The notes under the pieces: model-generated
What the model was told of the DNA's origin: nothing
Database searches by the model: none
What the model saw: the letters and a program-made list of their open reading frames with translations, nothing else
Translations under genes and position numbers: made by a program
Assembly: GCA_022601345.1 (NCBI GenBank)
Contig: JAJACU010000027.1
Coordinates: 1-48,472, forward strand
Direction of reading: 5' to 3'
Source of the DNA: Chlamydiota bacterium
GTDB taxonomy: Bacteria > Chlamydiota > Chlamydiia > Chlamydiales > JAAZZY01
DNA length: 48,472 nt
In this document: one piece after another, positions 16,367-23,436 of the stretch
Numbering within the stretch: position 1 is the stretch's first letter
How the letters are laid out: the number at the start of each line of letters is the position of its first letter

Positions 16367-17804
16367 CTTCTTTTTTCCGATAAATAAACAAGAATACAAA
16401 TTGTTCTTTTTATTAGCTTCGCTAATGTTTGTAGTTATCGTAAATAATACTTTTTTAAGAAACTTAAAAGATTCCATTATGATTATGACTAATGGTGTAT
16501 TCTCAATAGCCTTCATTAAGGCATGGTGCGTATTGCCTGTAATGGTATTCTTTTTGTTTTTGTATTCAAAGTTATGCAACATCTTTACGCAACGTACAAT
16601 TTTTATTTCATTTGTAATACTTTTGAATATGTATTTCATGTTCTACAGCTTTGTTTACCTCCCATATCACGACTTTTTTACTCCGATTCAACTTGCTGCT
16701 AAATTACAAACAGCCTTTCCAGAACGTTTAACACTATTAGTCCAGCTATTTGAACATTGGGGGCATACGTTGTTTTTTGTCTTTGCAGAGCTCTGGGGTA
16801 GTCTTATAATATCGTTATTATTTTGGCAGTTTTGTAATTCCTTTATTGAGAAAGAACAAGCAACGCGAATGTACCCAATTTTTGGCCAAATTGCTGATAT
16901 TGGGATGGTTACAGCGGGTTTGTTTCTGGTATTACAAGGAAAAGACCATGTATTTGGAAATGTATTAGTTTCTTGGGATCATAAAATGCGTTTTTTCTCA
17001 GGGCTAATATTATGTTTCTCAGTAGTTTCTATTTATCTTTATAATTTAATTTTCAAAAAAAATCTGACCTCTTCAACTAAAAACTTCTCAATGAAAAGCA
17101 AAACTAAGCTAAATTTTAAGGAGAGTTTTCAAATGTTAGTGAGAGATCCAAGAGCTAGACAATTGTTAATTATGGTTTTTGGGTTCACGATTGCCAATAA
17201 CTTAATCGATATAGGTTGGAAATCTCAACTGCAACAATTTTGTAGTACTAAATCGGAATTTGTAAAAGTTATGGGTTACTTTTCAATTTGTACTGGTTTT
17301 AGCACTATCTGCTTAACATTTGTAGGTAGTCGGATCTTGAGGAAAAAAAATTGGCTTATTTGCGCCTCAGTAACTCCCATTTTTTTCTTAGTAATTGGAA
17401 CCCTTTTCTTTGGTCTTTTACTGGTGAAAAAAGTAGGGGTTTCATCTGATCAACTTTCAGACTTTCTTCTAATTTTGATTATAACAGTGGGCTCATTGCA
17501 AAACATCTTTGGTAAAGCATTAAAATTTTCACTCTTTGATCCTTCAAAAGAAATTGTGTTTATTGATTCCGACATTGAACTTAAGACTAAAGGAAAAGCT
17601 GTTATAGATCTTTTTGGTGTTCGTGCTGGGAAGTCGATGTCTTCAATCTTTAACCAATATGTAGCCCTTGTCTATGGAAGTATAGAAATGGCAGTAGGTT
17701 ATTACCTTTTTATTATTCCACTGCTTACTTTTGCTTGGATCAACGCAACTAGAGAGCTTTATTATAAACATTTAGGAGGAAACACAAGTGAGAAAGTTTC
17801 TTAA
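16350..17804 (+). CDS. NTT-family nucleotide transporter (first of tandem pair)
   Basis: A 484-residue polytopic membrane protein with about 11-12 hydrophobic helices. The N-terminus (FFPINKQEYKLFFLL, then NTFLRNLKDSIMI) is the NTT/ATP-ADP translocase signature. It also has the conserved EHWGHTLFFVFAELWGS segment and the DPSKEIVFID and TKGKAVIDLFGVRAGKS segments of the C-terminal half. Family members exchange ATP for ADP or import nucleotides across the inner membrane of intracellular bacteria. Substrate specificity cannot be read from sequence. It overlaps both neighbours by 17 bases, so it is translated with the biosynthetic genes. It may bring in a nucleotide precursor or export a nucleotide-like product. 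Confidence 0.95.
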   Translation: MAKSFNFFFPINKQEYKLFFLLASLMFVVIVNNTFLRNLKDSIMIMTNGVFSIAFIKAWCVLPVMVFFLFLYSKLCNIFTQRTIFISFVILLNMYFMFYSFVYLPYHDFFTPIQLAAKLQTAFPERLTLLVQLFEHWGHTLFFVFAELWGSLIISLLFWQFCNSFIEKEQATRMYPIFGQIADIGMVTAGLFLVLQGKDHVFGNVLVSWDHKMRFFSGLILCFSVVSIYLYNLIFKKNLTSSTKNFSMKSKTKLNFKESFQMLVRDPRARQLLIMVFGFTIANNLIDIGWKSQLQQFCSTKSEFVKVMGYFSICTGFSTICLTFVGSRILRKKNWLICASVTPIFFLVIGTLFFGLLLVKKVGVSSDQLSDFLLILIITVGSLQNIFGKALKFSLFDPSKEIVFIDSDIELKTKGKAVIDLFGVRAGKSMSSIFNQYVALVYGSIEMAVGYYLFIIPLLTFAWINATRELYYKHLGGNTSEKVS

Positions 17805-19251
17805 AGAAAATATTTTCCCAGTAAGTCAGCATGAGTATGTCAAATTTATTTTGCTGACATCTATCTGCTTTTTAAGTTGTTTTAACTACACAGTATTACG
17901 GAATCTCAAAGAGACCTTAATTATTACAGAGCCAGAGCTTGGAACAACTGTGATCCCCTTTCTAAGAACATATTTTTTATTGCCAATTATGGTCGGAATA
18001 ACAGCTTTGTATGTGTATTTAAGCTCTAGACTTAAACATATCAATGTCATACTGATTATCATAGGGGCTTTTTTGGGCTATTTTCTAATATTTGTATTCT
18101 ACCTCTATCCTCGAAGCGAAATTTTTCAGGCCAAAGTATTGGGTGAAAAAATTATTAGTGTATATCCGCAAGCATTAACTCAGATGGGAAAGGTCGTGCA
18201 GTTCTGGTCACACTCCATTTACTATTGCCTTTCTGAAGCTTGGGGATCCATTGTTATTCTAGTATTATTTTGGGGTACTTGTAACTCTATTAATACTAAG
18301 GAGGAAGCAAAGCGTTTTTATAGTCCAATAATTTTATTTACGAATTTTTCAGGATTATTTGCCGGCAACATATCACTCTATTTTTCAAAGAGTGACATCA
18401 AATTTTTGTTTTTTCCTAGAGCAGATACTTGGTCTGCAACAATTAGCTCATTAACGTTGTTAATTTGTTTAACAACAGTGTTAATTTTATTCTTTTTTTA
18501 TTTAGTACTTAGAAACTCAAATTTAAGTTTTAGTGAAAAAAAAGGAGACTCAGTTAAATCTAGCAAATATTCAATTAAAACTGCTTTAAAGCTGATTGTT
18601 CGTGAGAAAAAAATATTTGTGACAGCCGTTATGATTCTAGCTTACTTTTTTTCAACTGGAATTATGGAACTAGTGTGGAAAGATTATCTACGCCAGTTAA
18701 AGCCCCAGTCAAATGATTTTAATAATGTTTTAAGCCAAGTTACATCTTGGATTAGTATCTTATCTGTGTTGCTAACATTGTTTCTAAGTGGAAGTTTAAT
18801 TAGGAAATACCCTTGGAAACTTGTAGCTTCAATCACGCCTGTTGTTTTACTAATTCCACTTGGGTCACTTCTAATTTTGAAACTTTTTTTCTTTAACACG
18901 AATTTTTATTTGGTGTTGGCATGCACAATTGCTGGGAGCTATTTTTTTGTAAATAGGCTGTGTAAATTTGTATTTTTCGATTTGTGTAAAGAGATAGCCT
19001 TTGTGGATTATCCAAAAGAGACGCAATTTCAAACTAAGGCCGTTTTAGATGGCATTTTTCCTAAGGTTGGTAAAGCAACCGAAGCGATTTTCCTTCAGAG
19101 CATTGTATTTATGTTTTCAGGTCTTTCTTCTGGAGTATTTGCTATTGTTTCTGTGTTAATTGCTATTAACCTTCTTTGGACTTATTCCTTGTATACATTT
19201 AAAGAAAAACCAGTAGAGGAAGATCATGACAAACAAACCGTATATAGTTGA
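17788..19251 (+). CDS. NTT-family nucleotide transporter (second of tandem pair)
   Basis: A 487-residue paralogue of the preceding transporter, starting at GTG 17788 after a strong aggagg site within the end of its neighbour. It keeps the signature (FPVSQHEYVKFILLTS, NYTVLRNLKETLI), the FWSHSIYYCLSEAWGS segment and the KEIAFVDYPKE and TKAVLDGIFPKVGKA segments. Sequence divergence between the two is large, so this is not a recent duplication and the substrates may differ. In intracellular bacteria with several NTTs (for example Protochlamydia) different paralogues carry ATP/ADP, other NTPs or NAD. It overlaps the thymidylate-kinase-like gene by 26 bases. Confidence 0.95.
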   Translation: MRKFLKENIFPVSQHEYVKFILLTSICFLSCFNYTVLRNLKETLIITEPELGTTVIPFLRTYFLLPIMVGITALYVYLSSRLKHINVILIIIGAFLGYFLIFVFYLYPRSEIFQAKVLGEKIISVYPQALTQMGKVVQFWSHSIYYCLSEAWGSIVILVLFWGTCNSINTKEEAKRFYSPIILFTNFSGLFAGNISLYFSKSDIKFLFFPRADTWSATISSLTLLICLTTVLILFFFYLVLRNSNLSFSEKKGDSVKSSKYSIKTALKLIVREKKIFVTAVMILAYFFSTGIMELVWKDYLRQLKPQSNDFNNVLSQVTSWISILSVLLTLFLSGSLIRKYPWKLVASITPVVLLIPLGSLLILKLFFFNTNFYLVLACTIAGSYFFVNRLCKFVFFDLCKEIAFVDYPKETQFQTKAVLDGIFPKVGKATEAIFLQSIVFMFSGLSSGVFAIVSVLIAINLLWTYSLYTFKEKPVEEDHDKQTVYS

Positions 19252-19855
19252 GCTTATTGGTATTGATGGGAGTGGGAAAAGCACTGTTTCAATTGCTTTG
19301 AATGAAAAACTGAAAGAAAATATGATTCAATCACAATCGATTGATCCTCTGAATGAAAAGAGTGAATTTACAAAAGAAATTCTTAAAATTATCAAGCAAA
19401 TTGATAAAGATGAGGTTTCTTTTCATGAATATTCAGAGTCTTTTCTTGCGTTTTACTTTTCAATATCTTTTTTTATTAGATTTAACAAATTGATTGATGC
19501 TCAATCAGAAGTTGTTATATGTGATAGATACTATAATTCACACTTTGTCAGTCAATTAGCGTTTGGTGTCGATCTAGATTATATGAAACCTCTTTTTCAG
19601 AAACTTCCAGCTCCCGACTCTCTTATTTTATTGGATGTTCCTGTTTCCGTAGCTCAAGAAAGATTGGGCCAGAGAAAAACGCATCAGAGTCACGAAAATT
19701 TAGATTATCTTAATAAAAGTCGTGACTTGTATCTAGAGCTTCTAAATCAAGAAAAAGGATTCATTGTTGATGCAACTCAACCTGTTGAAATTGTCGTAGA
19801 TAAGTGTTTTGAAATTATAGAATCATCTAATTTTGCTAACTTTGATAAGGGCTAA
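19226..19855 (+). CDS. Thymidylate-kinase-like NMP kinase
   Basis: A 209-residue P-loop kinase. Walker A is GIDGSGKST (12-20), CDRYYNSHF carries the DR motif of dTMP kinases near residue 96, and LILLDVPVSVAQERLGQRK forms the lid with arginines. The length is normal for Tmk. Because it sits inside a specialised operon it may be a second, pathway-specific kinase rather than the housekeeping enzyme; the gene set here cannot decide this. It starts 26 bases inside the second NTT gene, after an aggaag site, and its stop lies one base before the ATG of the phosphatase gene. Confidence 0.88.
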   Translation: MTNKPYIVELIGIDGSGKSTVSIALNEKLKENMIQSQSIDPLNEKSEFTKEILKIIKQIDKDEVSFHEYSESFLAFYFSISFFIRFNKLIDAQSEVVICDRYYNSHFVSQLAFGVDLDYMKPLFQKLPAPDSLILLDVPVSVAQERLGQRKTHQSHENLDYLNKSRDLYLELLNQEKGFIVDATQPVEIVVDKCFEIIESSNFANFDKG

Positions 19856-19856
19856 T

Positions 19857-20504
19857 ATGACAAAAGAAATTTTCTTGATACGGCATGGTGAAACGGAATT
19901 AAATTGCCAAGGAGTATTACAGGGATCATTTGATGCTGCAATTGGGAGTGTCGGAAGGTTACAAGCTAAAACTAAAGCTGAAGAGTATCAGTCGTTAGGC
20001 ATTGATTTAATCTTAACGTCTCCATTGCAGAGAACTTTCGAAACAGCACAGATAGTTGCATCGAAATTAAATGTTAATTTTCAAAAAGAAGGTTTTTTAA
20101 GCCCAAGAAAATATGGACCTTGGGAAAATACAAGTATTGTCTCCATAAAGAACAAACATAAAAACCTTTTAAAAGACTATCAGCAGGAGTCATTAAGTCA
20201 TATTTATAATAACTCTCCAATTAATGGGGTTGAAAGTTATAGTGAGGTGGCTGATAGATTCACAAAAGGTTTATTATCATTTCTCAAATCTAATCAGCAT
20301 CAAAAATTACTCTGCATAACTCATAGTGGTGTACTTACAGCTATTTTGCTTGCTTATTCAAAAGCCTTTTGCTCTATACCAATTGTACGCCTCACAGGCT
20401 GTGTATCATTAAAATTTGAAGATGGACGATTAAGTTTTGCTGCTGTAAGTGAGTTAGCCCAGCAAGCTTCAAGTGAACCGTTTGAGAGCAAAATTTTGTT
20501 TTGA
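19857..20504 (+). CDS. Histidine phosphatase family protein (PhoE/CobC type)
   Basis: ATG 19857 is chosen over an upstream TTG (19833), because it lies just after the kinase stop, is preceded by aaggg and begins the family's first strand. The 215-residue protein has FLIRHGETELN (catalytic histidine in R-H-G), LTSPLQRTFETAQ, and the second-histidine motif ITHSGVL. A glutamate for the acid role may lie in the NGVESYSEV segment. This is the phosphoglycerate-mutase-like fold that includes alpha-ribazole phosphatase and other small-molecule phosphatases. In this operon removal of a phosphate from a nucleotide-like intermediate is plausible. It is the last forward gene of the operon. Confidence 0.9.
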   Translation: MTKEIFLIRHGETELNCQGVLQGSFDAAIGSVGRLQAKTKAEEYQSLGIDLILTSPLQRTFETAQIVASKLNVNFQKEGFLSPRKYGPWENTSIVSIKNKHKNLLKDYQQESLSHIYNNSPINGVESYSEVADRFTKGLLSFLKSNQHQKLLCITHSGVLTAILLAYSKAFCSIPIVRLTGCVSLKFEDGRLSFAAVSELAQQASSEPFESKILF

Positions 20505-20505
20505 T

Positions 20506-20524
20506 GGCCACAGCTTTAGTGGCT
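20506..20524. terminator. Short hairpin between convergent genes
   Basis: Between the phosphatase gene and the convergent malate-dehydrogenase-like gene there is ggccac-agcttta-gtggct, a stem of six pairs (one G-T) with a seven-base loop. No T-run follows on either strand, so factor-independent termination would be weak. It is placed where a bidirectional terminator would be expected. Confidence 0.35.
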
Positions 20525-21505
20525 GCCCATAAGTGAAAAATAAAGATCTCTTTCACAAATCAACTCTTGGAGGCTATTTTCTATATTATTTTTTAATAAA
20601 GAGTTTGGAGAAACAGATTGTGCCCACTCATACTTCCCCTCTACATTACGGATCACAGGACCTGAAATCACTAAATCTTGGTCGAATCCATAAGGATTGT
20701 TTTTACTATACATTGCCGAGCAAAAAATTTCATTATGAGAACCAATCATCATATTCATTAAGTTGAAGGCTGCATAAACCGCTGATAAACAAGAAGGGTG
20801 ATTACCTCTATTTATTGTAATTTCGGCGCCTCTTGATTGAACAAATGGGATTATTTTTTTCTGAGCGTCCAAAACTTTTTGTGGAAATTCGTTATTAAAA
20901 ACAATGTTAGAGAGATCTGGAACAGCTGTAGGGGAATGATTTCCCCAAATGACTAATTTACTAAAGGTTGGTAGGGGTAGATGGAAAAAATTCGATAAGA
21001 ACCTTCTCCCTCTCATATGATCAAGCATAGATAATGCATGTATATTACAAGGTGGTAAGTTGGGAGCATTTTTCAGTAGAATTAATGCCAGAGTATTGCA
21101 TGGATTAGAGATCACAACAACTTTTGTAGATGATTTGCAAACTTTGTTTAAATCCTTAGCGTAATTTTGAATGGTGACAAAATTTTGCAGCTTAGGTTGA
21201 ACTTCAGTTGATTTCAGATTCTTGCTTGAACAGCAAAAAAAAACAAAATCAGCGTTAGTGAATGCCGTTGTATTGGTTGTTGTACAGCTTATATTCTGGA
21301 AATTAAATAAACCTGACTCATAAATATTTTGTTGTAGTTGAGTAGACTTGTGTAGGTTTTCTTTTTTATCTAGGAGAACTATACTACATGAGCCACGAAG
21401 CATCGTTGCTAGAAGAAATGAAAGCTGTGAACCAATTTGTCCAGAAGATCCAACAATAACTATTTTTTTGACCACTAATTTACTTTTGTTATAGTTTTTC
21501 ATCAT
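20516..21505 (-). CDS. Malate/lactate-dehydrogenase-fold protein lacking the substrate arginine loop
   Basis: A 329-residue protein. GSSGQIG (19-25) corresponds to the GAAGQIG loop of cytosolic-type malate dehydrogenases. VVVISNPCNT (129-138), LDHMRGRR (161-168, with D162 and R165) and IWGNHSPT (187-194, catalytic H190) follow in the family's order. The mobile loop that normally carries the substrate-binding arginines (PRR or PRK-x-GM-x-R) reads CCSSKNLKSTEVQP, with no arginine. NAD binding and hydride transfer chemistry look possible, but malate is unlikely to be the substrate as in the canonical enzyme. It converges on the operon and lies inside the repeat-bounded block, so it may serve the same pathway. 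Confidence 0.8.
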   Translation of the reverse strand: MMKNYNKSKLVVKKIVIVGSSGQIGSQLSFLLATMLRGSCSIVLLDKKENLHKSTQLQQNIYESGLFNFQNISCTTTNTTAFTNADFVFFCCSSKNLKSTEVQPKLQNFVTIQNYAKDLNKVCKSSTKVVVISNPCNTLALILLKNAPNLPPCNIHALSMLDHMRGRRFLSNFFHLPLPTFSKLVIWGNHSPTAVPDLSNIVFNNEFPQKVLDAQKKIIPFVQSRGAEITINRGNHPSCLSAVYAAFNLMNMMIGSHNEIFCSAMYSKNNPYGFDQDLVISGPVIRNVEGKYEWAQSVSPNSLLKNNIENSLQELICERDLYFSLMGSH

Positions 21506-21599
21506 TTACATAAAAATTTTTGAATTTAAGGCTTTTTTGTTCCCAAAATAACTATCAATATAAAATACAGGATATTTGTTATCGATTATAAATCGATTA

Positions 21600-21722
21600 G
21601 TAGTGTTTTATCGCTCAAAATTAAACCAAGGCTCTATTAGGAAACTTGCTTTTCTGAGATAGTGACTTCTATTTCTGGTGTGAATATAAGGTTTGCGAAT
21701 AAGTTTATAGAATCTAAAGAGG
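21600..21722 (-). pseudogene. Remnant of a beta-barrel C-terminus (copy B)
   Basis: On the minus strand, directly after the stop of the secreted-protein gene, the sequence reads LFANLIFTPEIEVTISEK and then two stop codons. It matches the tail of the intact beta-barrel gene at 35272 (FNLAAPEIEITLTET) and the remnants at 7260-7440 and 22853-23018. The final strand is not recognisable here, making this the most decayed copy. Confidence 0.65.
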
Positions 21723-22502
21723 TTAATTAGAGCAAAGCTTTTCAAGGACGGTTTTCAATGGTTTCTTAGAATTTTTATAAATGGACCAGATCTCACCTAG
21801 TTCTTGCTCATATGTAGAGACAAGTTCTTTGACTTCTTCTGAATTTGGATTGCCCCCAAACATAACAGGCATAAAATCACACTCTTTAGGTTTGTTGATA
21901 CTAATACTCTGAAGGGTTTGAGGTGACTGGGTTTCCAGGCTTTTAAAAGCTTTAGAAGACTCTTCTCCGTAGCCTAATAATAACCCCATTAGTAATGGAT
22001 CATTTTTAGTTAAAGAGGGGAGAGAAGAGCCTTGTTCTATTTGGGATATAAATTTCTTTGCAGAAAAACCTTTTCCTAAAATTTCCTCAAAGTTTTGCTT
22101 ATATTTTTCTAAACATGATTTTAGTGACTTTTTATTAATCATATATACATGTAGAACGGATAGGTCTTTATCAGGGTTGAAATAATTTTCAGTAAAAATA
22201 AAGTTAGAATGAGGAAAAAGGTCTTGATGTCTTTTAAATGCCTTCCACCCTTTAAGAGCCTTCATCTCTTCTTTAATTGTCTTTCCTCTACTTTTCAACA
22301 CTATTGCTATTAGAGCTACAGGTTTGGTCTTAAAACAGAGGACATGGCCTGCCTGGTCATTTTTTATTGCCTTGTCAAAGAAGGTGTTCATGTAGCGTTT
22401 TTCTAAAAATGAAAGTTTTTTTATGCCTCTGTCAACATCATTTCCAAAAAGAAAGCTGCTTAAGGCCAAGCTTAAAATTAGTATGTAAGTTTTACTCATC
22501 AT
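21723..22502 (-). CDS. Secreted protein of a repeated family, full-length copy (copy B)
   Basis: A 259-residue protein with a clear signal peptide (TYILILSLALSSFLFG) and a mature part beginning NDVDRGIKKLSFLEKRYMN. It has no recognised domain. The C-terminal third contains LLMGLLLGYGEESSKAF and FGGNPNSEEVKELVSTYE and ends KTVLEKLCSN. Two truncated copies (7441-7890, 23019-23387) and an internal fragment (4262-4445) occur in this window, so the family multiplies and decays quickly. The C-terminal ~45 codons are nearly identical between copies, while the preceding part diverges, which suggests gene conversion or recent duplication of the 3' end. Probably a periplasmic or outer-membrane-associated lineage-specific protein; function unknown. 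Confidence 0.75.
   Translation of the reverse strand: MMSKTYILILSLALSSFLFGNDVDRGIKKLSFLEKRYMNTFFDKAIKNDQAGHVLCFKTKPVALIAIVLKSRGKTIKEEMKALKGWKAFKRHQDLFPHSNFIFTENYFNPDKDLSVLHVYMINKKSLKSCLEKYKQNFEEILGKGFSAKKFISQIEQGSSLPSLTKNDPLLMGLLLGYGEESSKAFKSLETQSPQTLQSISINKPKECDFMPVMFGGNPNSEEVKELVSTYEQELGEIWSIYKNSKKPLKTVLEKLCSN
21763..21855. repeat. Direct repeat B, right flank of the operon
   Basis: Identical over 93 bases to 7481-7573 and in the same orientation. It lies in the 3' part of the full-length secreted-protein gene. The distance between the two copies is 14.3 kb and encloses the whole operon plus the malate-dehydrogenase-like gene. Confidence 0.9.
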
Positions 22503-22551
22503 GGTTATCTAGGTTTTCCACAGTAGGCGCATTTCCATATACTGGTTAAAT

Positions 22552-22767
22552 TCATTGCCCTACACTTGGAACATTGCCAATACTTATCTTTGGGAAAATT
22601 ATTATCATTATTTTTTTTTTTCTAAGTTTTTCACTATTCGTAATCAGAGACAAGAGGAAGCTCATCCCTTGAAATTTTTTAGAAGTGTAACCACTCGCTC
22701 TATTAGTTTTTATAAAAGGCGTGCTCTGAAAAATACTTTGATAGGAATTGCTTGCTTGAATAGACAT
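22552..22767 (-). CDS. Small protein of unknown function, possibly a remnant
   Basis: An ATG at 22767 follows a strong ribosome-binding site (aaggag, six bases before the ATG) and opens a 71-codon frame beginning MSIQASNSYQSIFQ and ending IGNVPSVGQ. The protein is serine/lysine rich with a short hydrophobic stretch (MSFLLSLI). A homopolymer of about 11 T on the plus strand near 22610-22620 falls inside the gene, so the 3' part may be frameshifted. The strong site argues that it was, or is, translated. It resembles in style the small protein at 29172, but no homology is claimed. Confidence 0.42.
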   Translation of the reverse strand: MSIQASNSYQSIFQSTPFIKTNRASGYTSKKFQGMSFLLSLITNSEKLRKKKIMIIIFPKISIGNVPSVGQ

Positions 22768-22852
22768 AACATTCTCCTTGTGATATCGACTCATGTTGAT
22801 CTTATAGAAATTTATTAGCAACTTTTTTAAGAAAATATAAAGATTTGAAGTG

Positions 22853-23018
22853 TTAAAACACTACTATAAAAGCGACAAAGACAGATGTAAAAGCTGAGGT
22901 GTTTAGTTTGCCAAAGTTAAACAATGAGCCCATTAGGAAACGTGCCTTTTCTGATACAGTGACTTCTGTTCCAGGAGCAAACATAAAGTTTGCGAATAAG
23001 TTTTTAGAATTTAAGAGG
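22853..23018 (-). pseudogene. Remnant of a beta-barrel C-terminus (copy C)
   Basis: On the minus strand, just after the truncated secreted-protein gene, the frame reads LFANFMFAPGTEVTVSEK, then FNFGKLNTSAFTSVFVAFIVVF and a stop. It aligns without gaps over 46 residues with the C-terminus of the intact gene at 35272-36315 (ending PAFVAFFIAYLVVF). The frame is open but no start codon or upstream barrel strands precede it, so it is the best-preserved tail fragment of a lost outer-membrane protein gene. Confidence 0.7.
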
Positions 23019-23387
23019 TTAATTAGAGCAAAGCTTTTCAAGGGCGGTTTTCAATGGTTTCTTAGAATTTTTATAAATGGACCAGATCTCATCTAGTTCT
23101 TGCTCATATGTAGAGACAAGTTCTTTGACTTCTTTTGAGTTTGGATTGCCCATGAAAACTACAGGGTTTACTTTACAAGCCTCTGGAGTTGCAAGATTGA
23201 TCCTCTGATAAGCGCCTGTAGGAGGAGGTGCATAAGTGTCCGTAAACCTTTTACGAATTTTTTTAAAAGCTAGTGCAGACTCTTCTCCGTAGCCTAATAA
23301 TATACCCATTAACATTTCATCTTCGTTTAGCAATGAGGGCAAGGAATCTCCCTTTTCAATTACACATAAAGTTTGTTTTATAAAGTG
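23019..23387 (-). pseudogene. Truncated copy of the secreted-protein family (copy C)
   Basis: A 107-residue open frame starts at an internal methionine and ends with the family C-terminus (NPNSKEVKELVSTYEQEL, ending KTALEKLCSN). Upstream of it VIEKGDSLPSL, matching QIEQGSSLPSL of the full-length copy, is still recognisable before the frame closes. The signal peptide and first ~150 residues are absent. It therefore cannot be exported like the full-length protein. Confidence 0.7.
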
Positions 23388-23436
23388 TAGTTAGATTATA
23401 TGTATAGATATAGATGCCGCTAAACTTAGTTCTATT

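Noticed and set aside
16265-16639. Minus-strand frame at the start of the first NTT gene
   Set aside because: Antisense to the conserved NTT N-terminus; long antisense frames are common here because of the AT-rich codon usage.
8075-20504. Operon as a normal capsule or LPS glycosylation locus
   Set aside because: It lacks flippase, polymerase, sugar-nucleotide synthesis genes and polysaccharide export genes, and has several nucleotide-handling genes. It cannot be fully excluded.
8075-20504. Operon as a prophage or DNA base-modification cassette
   Set aside because: Thymidylate- and cytidylate-kinase folds with glycosyltransferases recall phage base hypermodification, but there are no DNA polymerase, hydroxymethyltransferase, structural or lysis genes, and the NTT and GH1 genes do not fit.
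4262-23387. The repeated minus-strand fragments as an insertion sequence
   Set aside because: They encode a signal-peptide protein and a beta-barrel tail, with no transposase and no terminal inverted repeats.
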